The position numbers were made by a program, and so were the translations under genes. Source: Kaistia adipata DSM 17808 (GTDB taxonomy: Bacteria > Pseudomonadota > Alphaproteobacteria > Rhizobiales > Kaistiaceae). Taken from it: a stretch of DNA of 64,000 nucleotides. The stretch lies in NCBI RefSeq assembly GCF_000423225.1, contig NZ_KE383992.1, positions 312,971 to 376,970 of the forward strand, given 5' to 3'. A model generated the notes under the pieces. That model was not told the origin of the DNA. It did not search any database and saw nothing but the letters and a program-made list of their open reading frames with translations. Shown piece by piece: positions 1 to 6,689 of the stretch; position 1 is the first letter of the stretch; every line of letters starts with the position of its first letter.

Positions 1-595
1 GCCCGAACCACTGCATCAGCCAGCCGAGCTTGGGCAGCTGGCCGCCCTCCTCGAAGAGGCGGGTCTGCGGCGACATGTTGCCCGGCGGCTTGATGACGTG
101 CACCAGCAGATAGACCATCAGGGACGCGGCGATGAAGTTGAACATGATCGTCGTGATGACGATGTGGCTGCCGCGCTTCGCCTGCAGCCAGGCGGGGATC
201 AGCGCCCACAGCGCGCCGAACGCGAAGGCCGCCGCCGTCGCCACGACGGCGGTCACGTACCAGGGCATGTAGCGGTCGAGCGCCAGCGCGGCGAAGGCCG
301 CGCCGAGGCCACCGAGATAGATCTGCCCCTCGCCGCCGATGTTGAACAGGCCGCCATGGAAGGCGACCGCGACGGCGAGCCCGGTGAAGATGAAGTTGGT
401 GGCGTAATAGAGGGTGAAGGCGATGCCCTCGCCATCCCCCAGCGCGCCGACGACGAGGTACTGGACCGCATCGATCGGGTTCTCGCCGATGAACAGAACG
501 ACGAGGCCGGAAACGGCGAACGCCACGGCGACGTTGAGAAGCGGCAGAAGGCCGTAATTGACCCAGCGCGGCAGGGTTCCAAGGGGGGCGCTCAT
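1..595 (-). CDS. BMP-family (nucleoside-type) ABC transporter permease, partial
   Basis: Inner-membrane permease of the branched-chain/nucleoside-like class that works with BMP-family binding proteins. The reading frame starts at the ATG at 595 (MSAPLGTLPRWVNYGLLP) and runs off the window edge, so about 198 N-terminal residues are visible. Translation shows alternating hydrophobic segments (LLNVAVAFAVSGLVVLFI, FIFTGLAVAVAFHGGLFNIG) and the family motif GLFNIGGEGQIYLGG near residue 90. It lies 127 bp downstream of the double-ATPase gene on the same strand and belongs to one operon with it and the binding protein. The second permease expected for this transporter type would lie outside the window. 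Family assignment is firm; the actual substrate (purine or pyrimidine nucleoside, or other) is inferred only. Confidence 0.88.
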   Translation of the reverse strand, partial: MSAPLGTLPRWVNYGLLPLLNVAVAFAVSGLVVLFIGENPIDAVQYLVVGALGDGEGIAFTLYYATNFIFTGLAVAVAFHGGLFNIGGEGQIYLGGLGAAFAALALDRYMPWYVTAVVATAAAFAFGALWALIPAWLQAKRGSHIVITTIMFNFIAASLMVYLLVHVIKPPGNMSPQTRLFEEGGQLPKLGWLMQWFG

Positions 596-630
596 GGGTG
601 CAATCCGTTGAGAGGGCGCATGCCGGGGTC

Positions 631-690
631 TTCCCCTCTCCCCGAGGGAGAGGTCGACGGCGAAGCCGGCGGCTGAGGGTTTCGGGAACT
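631..690. repeat. family C palindromic repeat
   Basis: Stem CCTCTCCC (635-642) pairs with GGGAGAGG (646-653) across a 3-base loop, followed by GTCGACGGCGAAGCCGGCGG and a gagggttt motif. The same core with the same trailing gagggttt recurs at 15.9 kb. It sits in the 127-bp gap between the ATPase and permease genes, so it will be transcribed inside the operon mRNA. Confidence 0.75.
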
Positions 691-722
691 GGCGGAAAGG
701 GCGGGAGCCAAGACGATCGCGT

Positions 723-2261
723 TCATTCCGCCGCCTCCCTGCCGATGCCGGCCATCATCAGGCCGATCTCCTGCTCGCCGGCATGCGGCGCCGGCTCGCC
801 GACGATCGTGCCGGCGAACATCACCAGGATGCGGTCCGAGAGCGAGCGGATCTCGTCCAGCTCGACCGAGACGAGCAGGATCGCCTTGCCCTGGTCGCGC
901 AGCGCGACGAGGCGCTTGTGAATGAACTCGATGGCGCCGATGTCGACGCCGCGCGTCGGCTGGCCGACCAGCAGGCAGGCCGGATCGCGCTCGATCTCGC
1001 GGGCCAGCACGATCTTCTGCTGGTTGCCGCCGGAGAAATTGGCCGTCTTCAGGCGCGGATCGGCGGGGCGGATGTCGTAATCCTCGATCCGCGCCACCGC
1101 GTCCTTGCGGATGGCGTCGATGTCGAGGAACGGCCCCTTCAGATATTTCGGGTCGTCCTGGTAGCCGAGAATGGCGTTCTCATATTCCTCGAAGGCGAGC
1201 ACCAGCCCCATGTGGTGCCGGTCCTCCGGCACATGGGCGAGGCCCTTCTTGCGCAGCTTCGCGGGATCGAGGCGCTCGACCGGCTCGCCATTCAGCAGGA
1301 TGCGGCCGGAAGCGGGCTTGCGGATGCCGGCGATCGCCTCCAGCAGCTCGGACTGGCCGTTGCCGGCGACGCCGGCGATGCCGACGATCTCGCCGGCGCG
1401 CACCTGGAACGAGACATTGTCGACCATGGTGACGCCGCGCGCGTCCTTCACCGTCAGGTTCTCGACCGACAGGATGACCGGGCCGGGCTTGGCCTCGTCC
1501 TTCTCGACGCGCAGCAGCACGCGGCGGCCGACCATCAGCTCGGCCAGCTCCGCCATGGTGGTCTCGGACGTCTTGCGCGTCGCCACCATCTCGCCGCGGC
1601 GCATGACGGAGACGGTGTCGGTGATCGCCATGATCTCGCGCAGCTTGTGCGTGATCAGGATGACGGTCTTACCCTGCGCCTTCAGCTGCGCCAGCATGCG
1701 GAACAGGTGATCGGCCTCGGCCGGGGTCAGCACGCCCGTCGGCTCGTCGAGGATCAGCACCTCGGCGCCGCGATAGAGCGCCTTCAGGATCTCGACCCGC
1801 TGCTGCTTGCCGACGGGGAGATCCTCGATCAGGGCGTCGGGATCGACCTCGAGCCCGTATTCGCGCTCGATGCGGCCAAGTTCGGCCCGGACGGCGGCGA
1901 CGCCGCGCTTCAGCAGCGGGCCGCCCTCGACGCCGAGCATGACGTTCTCGAGCACGGAGAAATTCTCGACCAGCATGAAGTGCTGGTGGACCATGCCGAT
2001 GCCGGCCTGGATCGCGGTCTGGCTGTCGGTGATGCGGATTTCCTTGCCGTCGACGAGGATCTGGCCGGAATCCGCATGGTAGAAGCCGTACAGGATCGAC
2101 ATCAGCGTCGACTTGCCGGCCCCGTTCTCGCCGATGATGCCGTGGATCGAGCCCTTGGCGACCGACAGGTTGATGTTCTTGTTGGCGTGCACCGGCCCGA
2201 AGCGCTTGTCGATGCCGACAAGTTCGATGGCGGGCGTGGAAGCGGCGGTCGGAGCGTTCAT
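723..2261 (-). CDS. BMP-family ABC transporter ATP-binding protein (two ATPase domains)
   Basis: Cytoplasmic ATPase of 512 residues with two fused ABC domains, the layout of RbsA/YufO proteins. Domain 1 has Walker A GENGAGKST (about residues 43-51), a Q-loop region HQHFMLVENFSV, a degenerate signature LPVGKQQR and Walker B LILDEPTGVLT. Domain 2 has a relaxed P-loop GVAGNGQSE, signature FSGGNQQK and VGQPTRGVD, in which the usual Walker B glutamate is Q; this replacement is common in nucleoside-importer ATPases. It follows the binding-protein gene (150-bp gap holding a strong hairpin) and precedes the permease. Start ATG is at 2261. Substrate is inferred from the BMP-type partner. Confidence 0.93.
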   Translation of the reverse strand: MNAPTAASTPAIELVGIDKRFGPVHANKNINLSVAKGSIHGIIGENGAGKSTLMSILYGFYHADSGQILVDGKEIRITDSQTAIQAGIGMVHQHFMLVENFSVLENVMLGVEGGPLLKRGVAAVRAELGRIEREYGLEVDPDALIEDLPVGKQQRVEILKALYRGAEVLILDEPTGVLTPAEADHLFRMLAQLKAQGKTVILITHKLREIMAITDTVSVMRRGEMVATRKTSETTMAELAELMVGRRVLLRVEKDEAKPGPVILSVENLTVKDARGVTMVDNVSFQVRAGEIVGIAGVAGNGQSELLEAIAGIRKPASGRILLNGEPVERLDPAKLRKKGLAHVPEDRHHMGLVLAFEEYENAILGYQDDPKYLKGPFLDIDAIRKDAVARIEDYDIRPADPRLKTANFSGGNQQKIVLAREIERDPACLLVGQPTRGVDIGAIEFIHKRLVALRDQGKAILLVSVELDEIRSLSDRILVMFAGTIVGEPAPHAGEQEIGLMMAGIGREAAE

Positions 2262-2375
2262 GGGGGCGATCCCGATAGACTGCGGCGAAAGGGCCCGTCG
2301 ATGTCGCGACGGACCGTCTGGGGATCAGCGTCCGCCTGGCCCCGCGGGGCCAGGCGTTGCAGCATCCAGATGAGC

Positions 2376-2404
2376 GGAGCCGCCCGCCGGGGCGGGGCGG
2401 CTCC
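2376..2404 (-). other. intra-operon stem-loop after binding-protein gene
   Basis: GGAGCCGCCC (2376-2385) pairs with GGGCGGCTCC (2395-2404), a 10-bp GC-only stem, 8 bases after the stop codon of the BMP binding-protein gene. There is no T-run in the minus-strand reading. Such hairpins commonly protect the 3' end of the binding-protein message so that it is made in excess over the membrane parts; that role here is inference. Confidence 0.6.
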
Positions 2405-2411
2405 CGGCGCC

Positions 2412-3404
2412 TCAGTTAACGGGGCACTTCTCGTCGGTGTTGTAGTTGTGAACCTCGATCTTGCCGGCGACGATGTCCTCGCGCGCCTTGTTGACCGAAG
2501 CTTCCATCTCGGCCGTGACGAGGCTGCGATTGTTGTCGTCGAGCGCCCAGTCGACACCGTTCTCCTTGAGGCCGAGCGCCTGGGTGCCGGCGGTGAACTT
2601 GCCGTCCTTGACGTCGGAGAAGGCGTTGTGCACGGCGACGTCGACGCGCTTGACCATCGAGGTCAGCACCTTGCCGGGATGCAGGTGGTTCTGGTTCGAG
2701 TCGACGCCGATGCCGAGCTTGCCGGCGTCGGCCACGGTCTGCAGCACGCCGAGGCCGCTGGCGCCGGCCGCCGCGTAGATCACGTCCGCGCCCTGCTCCA
2801 TCTGCGCCTTGGCGAGCTCGCCGCCGCGCACCGGGTCGTTCCAGGCGGCGCCGGTGGTGCCGATGTAGTTCTGCATGAACTCAGCGCCGCCAGCCTTGGC
2901 GCCGATGGCGTAGCCGCAGGCGAAGTTGCGGATCAGCGGGATGTCCATGCCGCCGACGAAGCCGACCTTCTTGGAGGCGGACTTTTCGGCCGCGAGAAGG
3001 CCGACGAGATAGCCGCCTTCCTGCTCCTTGAACGTGACGGAACGGACGTTCGGGGCGTCGACGACCGAGTCGACCAGCACGAACTGGGTGTCGGGGAATT
3101 CCTTGGCGACCTTGGCGACGGCGTCGGTCCAGGCGAAGGAGAGCGCCACGACCGGGTTGAAGCCACGCTTGGCGAAGTTGCGGATCGCCTGCTCGCCCTG
3201 GGTGTCGTTCTGCGGCTCGAAATCCTTGTAGTCGATGCCCGTCTCGGCCTTGAACTTCTCCGAGCCGTTATAGCCGGCTTCGTTGAAGGATTTGTCGAAC
3301 TTGCCGCCCGTGCCGTAGACCAGCGCCGGCTTGACGTCGGCAGCCCAGGCCGAACCCGTCGCCATGAGCGCCACGACGGCCGCTCCGATGAAGTTGCGGA
3401 TCAT
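2412..3404 (-). CDS. BMP family ABC transporter substrate-binding protein
   Basis: Periplasmic binding protein of 330 residues in the basic membrane protein (BMP/Med/PnrA) family. A Sec signal peptide (MIRNFIGAAVVALMATGSAWA, cleavage after AWA) precedes the mature start ADVKPALVY. Family features include GGKFDKSFNEAGYNG near residues 33-47, NFAKRGFNPVVALSFAW and VGFVGGMDIPLI. PnrA-like members bind purine nucleosides, which fits the co-transcribed double ATPase and permease. It is the first gene of the operon; a strong ribosome site GAGGAG lies about 10 bases before the ATG. No lipobox cysteine is visible, so the protein is probably soluble in the periplasm. The ligand is not proven by sequence. 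Confidence 0.93.
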   Translation of the reverse strand: MIRNFIGAAVVALMATGSAWAADVKPALVYGTGGKFDKSFNEAGYNGSEKFKAETGIDYKDFEPQNDTQGEQAIRNFAKRGFNPVVALSFAWTDAVAKVAKEFPDTQFVLVDSVVDAPNVRSVTFKEQEGGYLVGLLAAEKSASKKVGFVGGMDIPLIRNFACGYAIGAKAGGAEFMQNYIGTTGAAWNDPVRGGELAKAQMEQGADVIYAAAGASGLGVLQTVADAGKLGIGVDSNQNHLHPGKVLTSMVKRVDVAVHNAFSDVKDGKFTAGTQALGLKENGVDWALDDNNRSLVTAEMEASVNKAREDIVAGKIEVHNYNTDEKCPVN

Positions 3405-3748
3405 GATGGTAGATGTCTCCTCTGGAAGGCCCCGTTCCGACCGGCCTTTTCGGGGCTAGGTCGAAATAATCCCTTACACCGACAAGCGGCATTGTTCCCA
3501 ATTTCGCATGGCGCCCGACAAATTTCATGCGCTTTCTTTGGTCGGGCGCGCCGCCGTCCGCCGTTCTTTCCCTGCCGTACGGACGTCGGTTCGCAGCTTA
3601 GGTGGCCGCAATTGTTTATTCAACTGGTCAAGAAATCGCCGCCTGCCGCCAAAACGACGTCGCACCGCTCCACTTTCAGCTTTTCCTCGGACCCCGATTT
3701 TTCTATCACTGGCTCCGCGGTCGCGGCGACCGCGTGGAGAACTGTTGC
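3405..3748. promoter_or_regulatory. divergent intergenic region between BMP operon and mgsA-glk
   Basis: This 344-bp stretch has no convincing gene. It must hold the promoter of the minus-strand BMP operon and that of the plus-strand mgsA-glk pair. In the BMP leader AAGGCC (3426-3431) can pair with GGCCTT (3443-3448). The centre is locally AT-richer (around 3480-3500 and 3605-3640), as expected for promoters, but no -35/-10 pair stands out enough to be called. Confidence 0.45.
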
Positions 3749-4141
3749 ATGGCGATCCGTCCGGCCCTCGCGCTGGTTGCCCACGACAAGAAGAAGGACG
3801 ACCTCGTCGCCTTCGCCGTCGCGCATCGGGCGCGGCTGGGAGCGTTCGATCTCTTCGCCACCGGCACGACCGGCGGCCGCGTGATCGACGCGGTGCCAGA
3901 GCTGTCGGTGACGCGGCTGAAGAGCGGCCCGCTCGGCGGCGACCAGCAGATCGGCGCGCTGATCGCCGAGGGCCGGATCAAGGGCCTGATCTTCTTCGTC
4001 GACCCGCTGACGCCGATGCCGCATGACGTCGACGTCAAGGCGCTGATGCGGCTCGGCGTGCTCTACGACATCCCGATGGCGCTGAACGCGGCGACGGCCG
4101 ACCTGCTCATCGCCCATCCCGACGCCTTCCTGCAGACATGA
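3749..4141 (+). CDS. mgsA: methylglyoxal synthase
   Basis: Cytosolic enzyme converting dihydroxyacetone phosphate to methylglyoxal and phosphate, a bypass that relieves phosphosugar accumulation. The 130-residue product matches the compact family fold: ALVAHD (H12, D13), ATGTTGG (phosphate loop), [17 protein letters not shown] with catalytic D65, FFVDPL (D85) and PHDVDVKAL (H92, D95). The ATG at 3749 is chosen because the upstream in-frame extension has no family counterpart. The stop codon TGA overlaps the ATG of glk (ATGA at 4138-4141), so the two are translationally coupled, tying glucose entry to the methylglyoxal valve. Confidence 0.95.
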   Translation: MAIRPALALVAHDKKKDDLVAFAVAHRARLGAFDLFATGTTGGRVIDAVPELSVTRLKSGPLGGDQQIGALIAEGRIKGLIFFVDPLTPMPHDVDVKALMRLGVLYDIPMALNAATADLLIAHPDAFLQT

Positions 4142-5205
4142 CGCCCGCTCCGCAGCCAACGCAAGGCACCATGACCAGCACCCCCACCCCACGCGCCTTC
4201 GTCCCGTTCCCGGCGCTGATCGCCGATATCGGCGGCACCAATGCCCGCTTCGCGCTGGTGCCGGACGAGAACTCGCCGCCGCTGCGCTTCGCGAGCGTGC
4301 TGACCGCCGACTTCGCCACCATCGACGACGCCATCGCCGCCGTGCTGCCGCCCGACGCGAGGCCGCATTCGGCCGTGCTGGCGCTGGCCGGGCCGATCCA
4401 GGGCGACCGGGTGCCGCTGACCAATTGCCACTGGGTGGTGGAGCCGCGCCGGATGATCGCCCGCTTCGGCCTCGACGAGGTGATCCTGCTCAACGATTTC
4501 GAGGCGCTGTCGCTGTCGCTGCCGGCGCTTTCCGGCGCCGACCTGCTGCCGGTCGGCGCGGGCGCCCCGGTCGCCAACGCGCCGCAGGTGGTGGTCGGCC
4601 CCGGCACGGGCCTCGGCGCCGCCGCGCTGATCCACGCCAACGGCGCCTGGGTGCCGGTTCCCGGCGAAGGCGGCCATATCGACCTCGCCCCGGTGAGCGC
4701 CCGCGACTTCGAGATCTGGCCGCATCTCGAGCGCCCCTACCAGGGCGACGCCTTCGCCCGCATCGAGGGCGAGACGCTGCTCTGCGGCAGCGGCCTCGTC
4801 CGCCTCTACCGCGCGGTTGCCGGCGCCAACGGCGTCGCGCCGCGCTTCGACGATCCGTCCGAAATCACCGCCGCCGCGATCGAGCGCTCGGACGCCACCG
4901 CCGAGGAGGCGCTGGAACTGTTCTGCGTGCATCTCGGCCGCCTCGCCGGCAATCTGGCGCTGACCTTCATGGCCTGCGGCGGCGTCTTCCTCGCCGGCGG
5001 CATCGCCGCCAAGATCGCGCCCTTCCTGCGGCAGAGCGGATTCCGCCAGGCCTTCATCGACAAGGTGCCGCACCAGGCGATGATGGACCGGATGCCGACC
5101 TCGGTCGTCGTCCACCCGGAGCCGGCGCTGGCCGGCATCACCGCCTATGCGCGCCACCCCGAGCTGTTCGGCGTCGTCACCGACGGCCGCCGCTGGCTGA
5201 AATAG
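4138..5205 (+). CDS. glk: glucokinase
   Basis: Cytosolic ATP-dependent glucokinase of the bacterial Glk (ROK-distinct) family, 355 residues. Visible motifs: phosphate-binding [15 protein letters not shown] near residues 23-37, [41 protein letters not shown] and [11 protein letters not shown] (the sugar-contacting segment), and [12 protein letters not shown]. The first ATG overlaps the mgsA stop; an internal ATG at 4171 ([10 protein letters not shown]) is an alternative start closer to the usual N-terminus, so the first 11 residues are uncertain. The gene ends a two-gene operon and is followed by a family C palindrome. Confidence 0.95.
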   Translation: MTPAPQPTQGTMTSTPTPRAFVPFPALIADIGGTNARFALVPDENSPPLRFASVLTADFATIDDAIAAVLPPDARPHSAVLALAGPIQGDRVPLTNCHWVVEPRRMIARFGLDEVILLNDFEALSLSLPALSGADLLPVGAGAPVANAPQVVVGPGTGLGAAALIHANGAWVPVPGEGGHIDLAPVSARDFEIWPHLERPYQGDAFARIEGETLLCGSGLVRLYRAVAGANGVAPRFDDPSEITAAAIERSDATAEEALELFCVHLGRLAGNLALTFMACGGVFLAGGIAAKIAPFLRQSGFRQAFIDKVPHQAMMDRMPTSVVVHPEPALAGITAYARHPELFGVVTDGRRWLK

Positions 5206-5217
5206 GGCCACTGCCAG

Positions 5218-5235
5218 CCCCCCTTGTGGGGAGGG
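5218..5235. repeat. family C palindromic repeat, short
   Basis: A short CCCCCC-TTGTG-GGGAGGG hairpin directly after glk. The core with its TTGTGGGGAGGG half is the same as that found inside the sugar ATPase gene near 17.76 kb. It could act as a weak end signal for the glk message. Confidence 0.5.
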
Positions 5236-5247
5236 CGAAGGGGACGC

Positions 5248-5844
5248 TCAGCGCGCGACCGCCCGGAGGGCCGTTTCGACCACGGCGTCGGCGAGCGCCG
5301 CGTCGAGCGGCTGGTGGCCGACCAGAAGCCGGTAGAACACCGGCCCGTAGATCATGTCGAGCAGCACCTCCAGATCCGGTGGCGACGCGATCTCGCCGCC
5401 GGCGATCGCGCCTTGCAGGATCGCCCGCCCCGTCTCGCGGCTGGCCAGGATCACCTTGTTGCGAAACGCCTTGGTGAACTCGCTCTCAGGATCGGCCGAG
5501 GCCAGCGCCAGCGTGACCTGGCGCCCGCGCGTCGAAGCGAAGGCGGTGACGAGGCCGCGCATCTGCGCGAGAAGCCGCGCCCGCGCCGTCGCCGTCGCTT
5601 CCTGCGCCTCGACCTCGGGCAGCGGATTGGCGATCAGGGCGGCGAGCGCCAGTTCCTGCGCATTGGCCCAGCTTCGGTAGAGCGTTGGCTTGCCGACGCC
5701 GGAGCGCGCCGCGACCGCCTCGATCGACAGCCGCCCGAAGCCTTCCGCCATCAGGATCTCATGCGCCGCGCGCAGCGCGCGCTCGCGGGCTTCGACGCTG
5801 GGCGGCCGGCCGGGCTTCCGTCTGGGAGGACCTGCTTGACTCAT
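5248..5844 (-). CDS. TetR/AcrR family transcriptional regulator
   Basis: DNA-binding repressor of 198 residues. The N-terminal tail RRKPGRPPSVEARERAL is followed by a helix-turn-helix (ILMAEGFGRLSIEAVAARSGVGKPTLYRSWANAQELALAAL in overlapping segments, about residues 30-70), typical of TetR. The C-terminal ligand domain resembles the TetR_C_11 type found in many small regulators. A near-perfect palindrome covers the region directly upstream of its start codon, which indicates autorepression and control of the divergent VOC-family gene. The inducer is unknown. Confidence 0.9.
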   Translation of the reverse strand: MSQAGPPRRKPGRPPSVEARERALRAAHEILMAEGFGRLSIEAVAARSGVGKPTLYRSWANAQELALAALIANPLPEVEAQEATATARARLLAQMRGLVTAFASTRGRQVTLALASADPESEFTKAFRNKVILASRETGRAILQGAIAGGEIASPPDLEVLLDMIYGPVFYRLLVGHQPLDAALADAVVETALRAVAR

Positions 5845-5861
5845 TACGTTACGGAACGTAA
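5844..5861. promoter_or_regulatory. candidate TetR operator
   Basis: Perfect inverted repeat TTACGTT-ACGG-AACGTAA. It abuts the start codon of the TetR gene and lies 46 bp before the divergent VOC gene. The position, symmetry and length are those of TetR-family operators, and it is the only AT-rich palindrome in the gap. Confidence 0.75.
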
Positions 5862-5906
5862 CTTAATCTAGGACGGGGTGCAAGGGAGACGACAGGGAGA
5901 GAGGCC

Positions 5907-6356
5907 GTGGAACCGACGACACTTCGGGTCAGCCCCCATTTCATCGCCAGAAACGCCGCCGAGGCGATCGATTTCTACAAGGCTGCCTTCGGCGCCGAGG
6001 AGATCTTCCGCATGACGGACCCTTCGGACGGCAGGGTCGGCCATGCCGAGCTGCGCTTCGGCGAGACGCTGATGATGATCGCCGACGAATATCCCGACTT
6101 CGGCGCCGTCAGCCCTGACACGATCGGCGGCTCGCCGGTGACGTTCCACCTCGACACCCGCTCGATCGACGCGATGGTGGAGCGGGCGCTGGCGGCCGGC
6201 GCGACGCTGCTGCGCGCCACCGCAGACCAGAGTTTCGGCGAGCGCATCGCCCAGATTCTCGACCCCTACGGCCATCGCTGGACGCTGTCGCAGAAGATCG
6301 AGGAAGTGACACCGGCCGAGATGCAGCGCCGCTGGGAAGCCGAGACCTCGGCCTGA
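5907..6356 (+). CDS. VOC family protein (PhnB-like)
   Basis: Small cytosolic protein of 149 residues in the vicinal oxygen chelate superfamily, PhnB/YdcJ-like branch. It shows the paired beta-alpha-beta modules: HFIARNAAEAIDFYKAAFGAEE (about residues 10-31), GHAELRFGETLMMIAD, and FHLDTRSIDAMVERALAAGAT followed by FGERIAQILDPYGHRWTLSQ. The start is a GTG at 5907 with a GAGAGAGG ribosome site just upstream. It is divergent from the TetR gene and shares its operator. Members act as metal-dependent lyases, dioxygenases or resistance proteins; which reaction applies here is not determinable. Confidence 0.87.
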   Translation: MEPTTLRVSPHFIARNAAEAIDFYKAAFGAEEIFRMTDPSDGRVGHAELRFGETLMMIADEYPDFGAVSPDTIGGSPVTFHLDTRSIDAMVERALAAGATLLRATADQSFGERIAQILDPYGHRWTLSQKIEEVTPAEMQRRWEAETSA

Positions 6357-6376
6357 GACGGGTAGGCGCCTAAAAC

Positions 6377-6604
6377 TCAGCTGATCCGGAGCAGGCTCGC
6401 AACGGCGATGTCCTCGCCGAGATCGGGCCAGTGCAGCGCTTCGCCACGGCCGGTGATCTGCCAGTTCTCGCGCTCGGCCCGCGTCGCGCCGACGAGGCGC
6501 GGGAACCACTCGATCGGGGTCGCGAGCTCGCGCCCGTCGGCAAGGCTCACCAGAAGCGCATCCTTGGTCACGGCCGCATCGATGGCGACGGGATCAATCT
6601 TCAT
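6377..6604 (-). CDS. DUF2442 domain protein
   Basis: Small protein of 75 residues. It carries the DUF2442 pattern: LLVSLADGRELATPIEWFPRL in the first half (dG-R-x3-P-x2-W-F/Y-P-R-L) and W-x4-GEALHWPDLGEDI ending in VASLLRI. Starts at the ATG at 6604 with a GGAA-rich site upstream; longer in-frame extensions lack family support. DUF2442 proteins are often found beside toxin-like DUF4160 genes, but no such partner is seen here. It is convergent with the VOC gene and 85 bp downstream of hrpB. Function unknown. Confidence 0.8.
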   Translation of the reverse strand: MKIDPVAIDAAVTKDALLVSLADGRELATPIEWFPRLVGATRAERENWQITGRGEALHWPDLGEDIAVASLLRIS

Positions 6605-6689
6605 GGTCGTTCCTTTCCGCGACGATCGGGGTGATTCGGCATCGACCGACCTTGCCGCCACAGAATGGCAATTCCGAGTCGACGACCGA

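Noticed and set aside
783-3884. Very long plus-strand open frame (over 1000 codons) opposite the BMP transporter genes
   Set aside because: It is the antisense of two well-supported genes; its translation is Arg/Asp/Gly/His-rich without any domain, a usual artefact in high-GC DNA.
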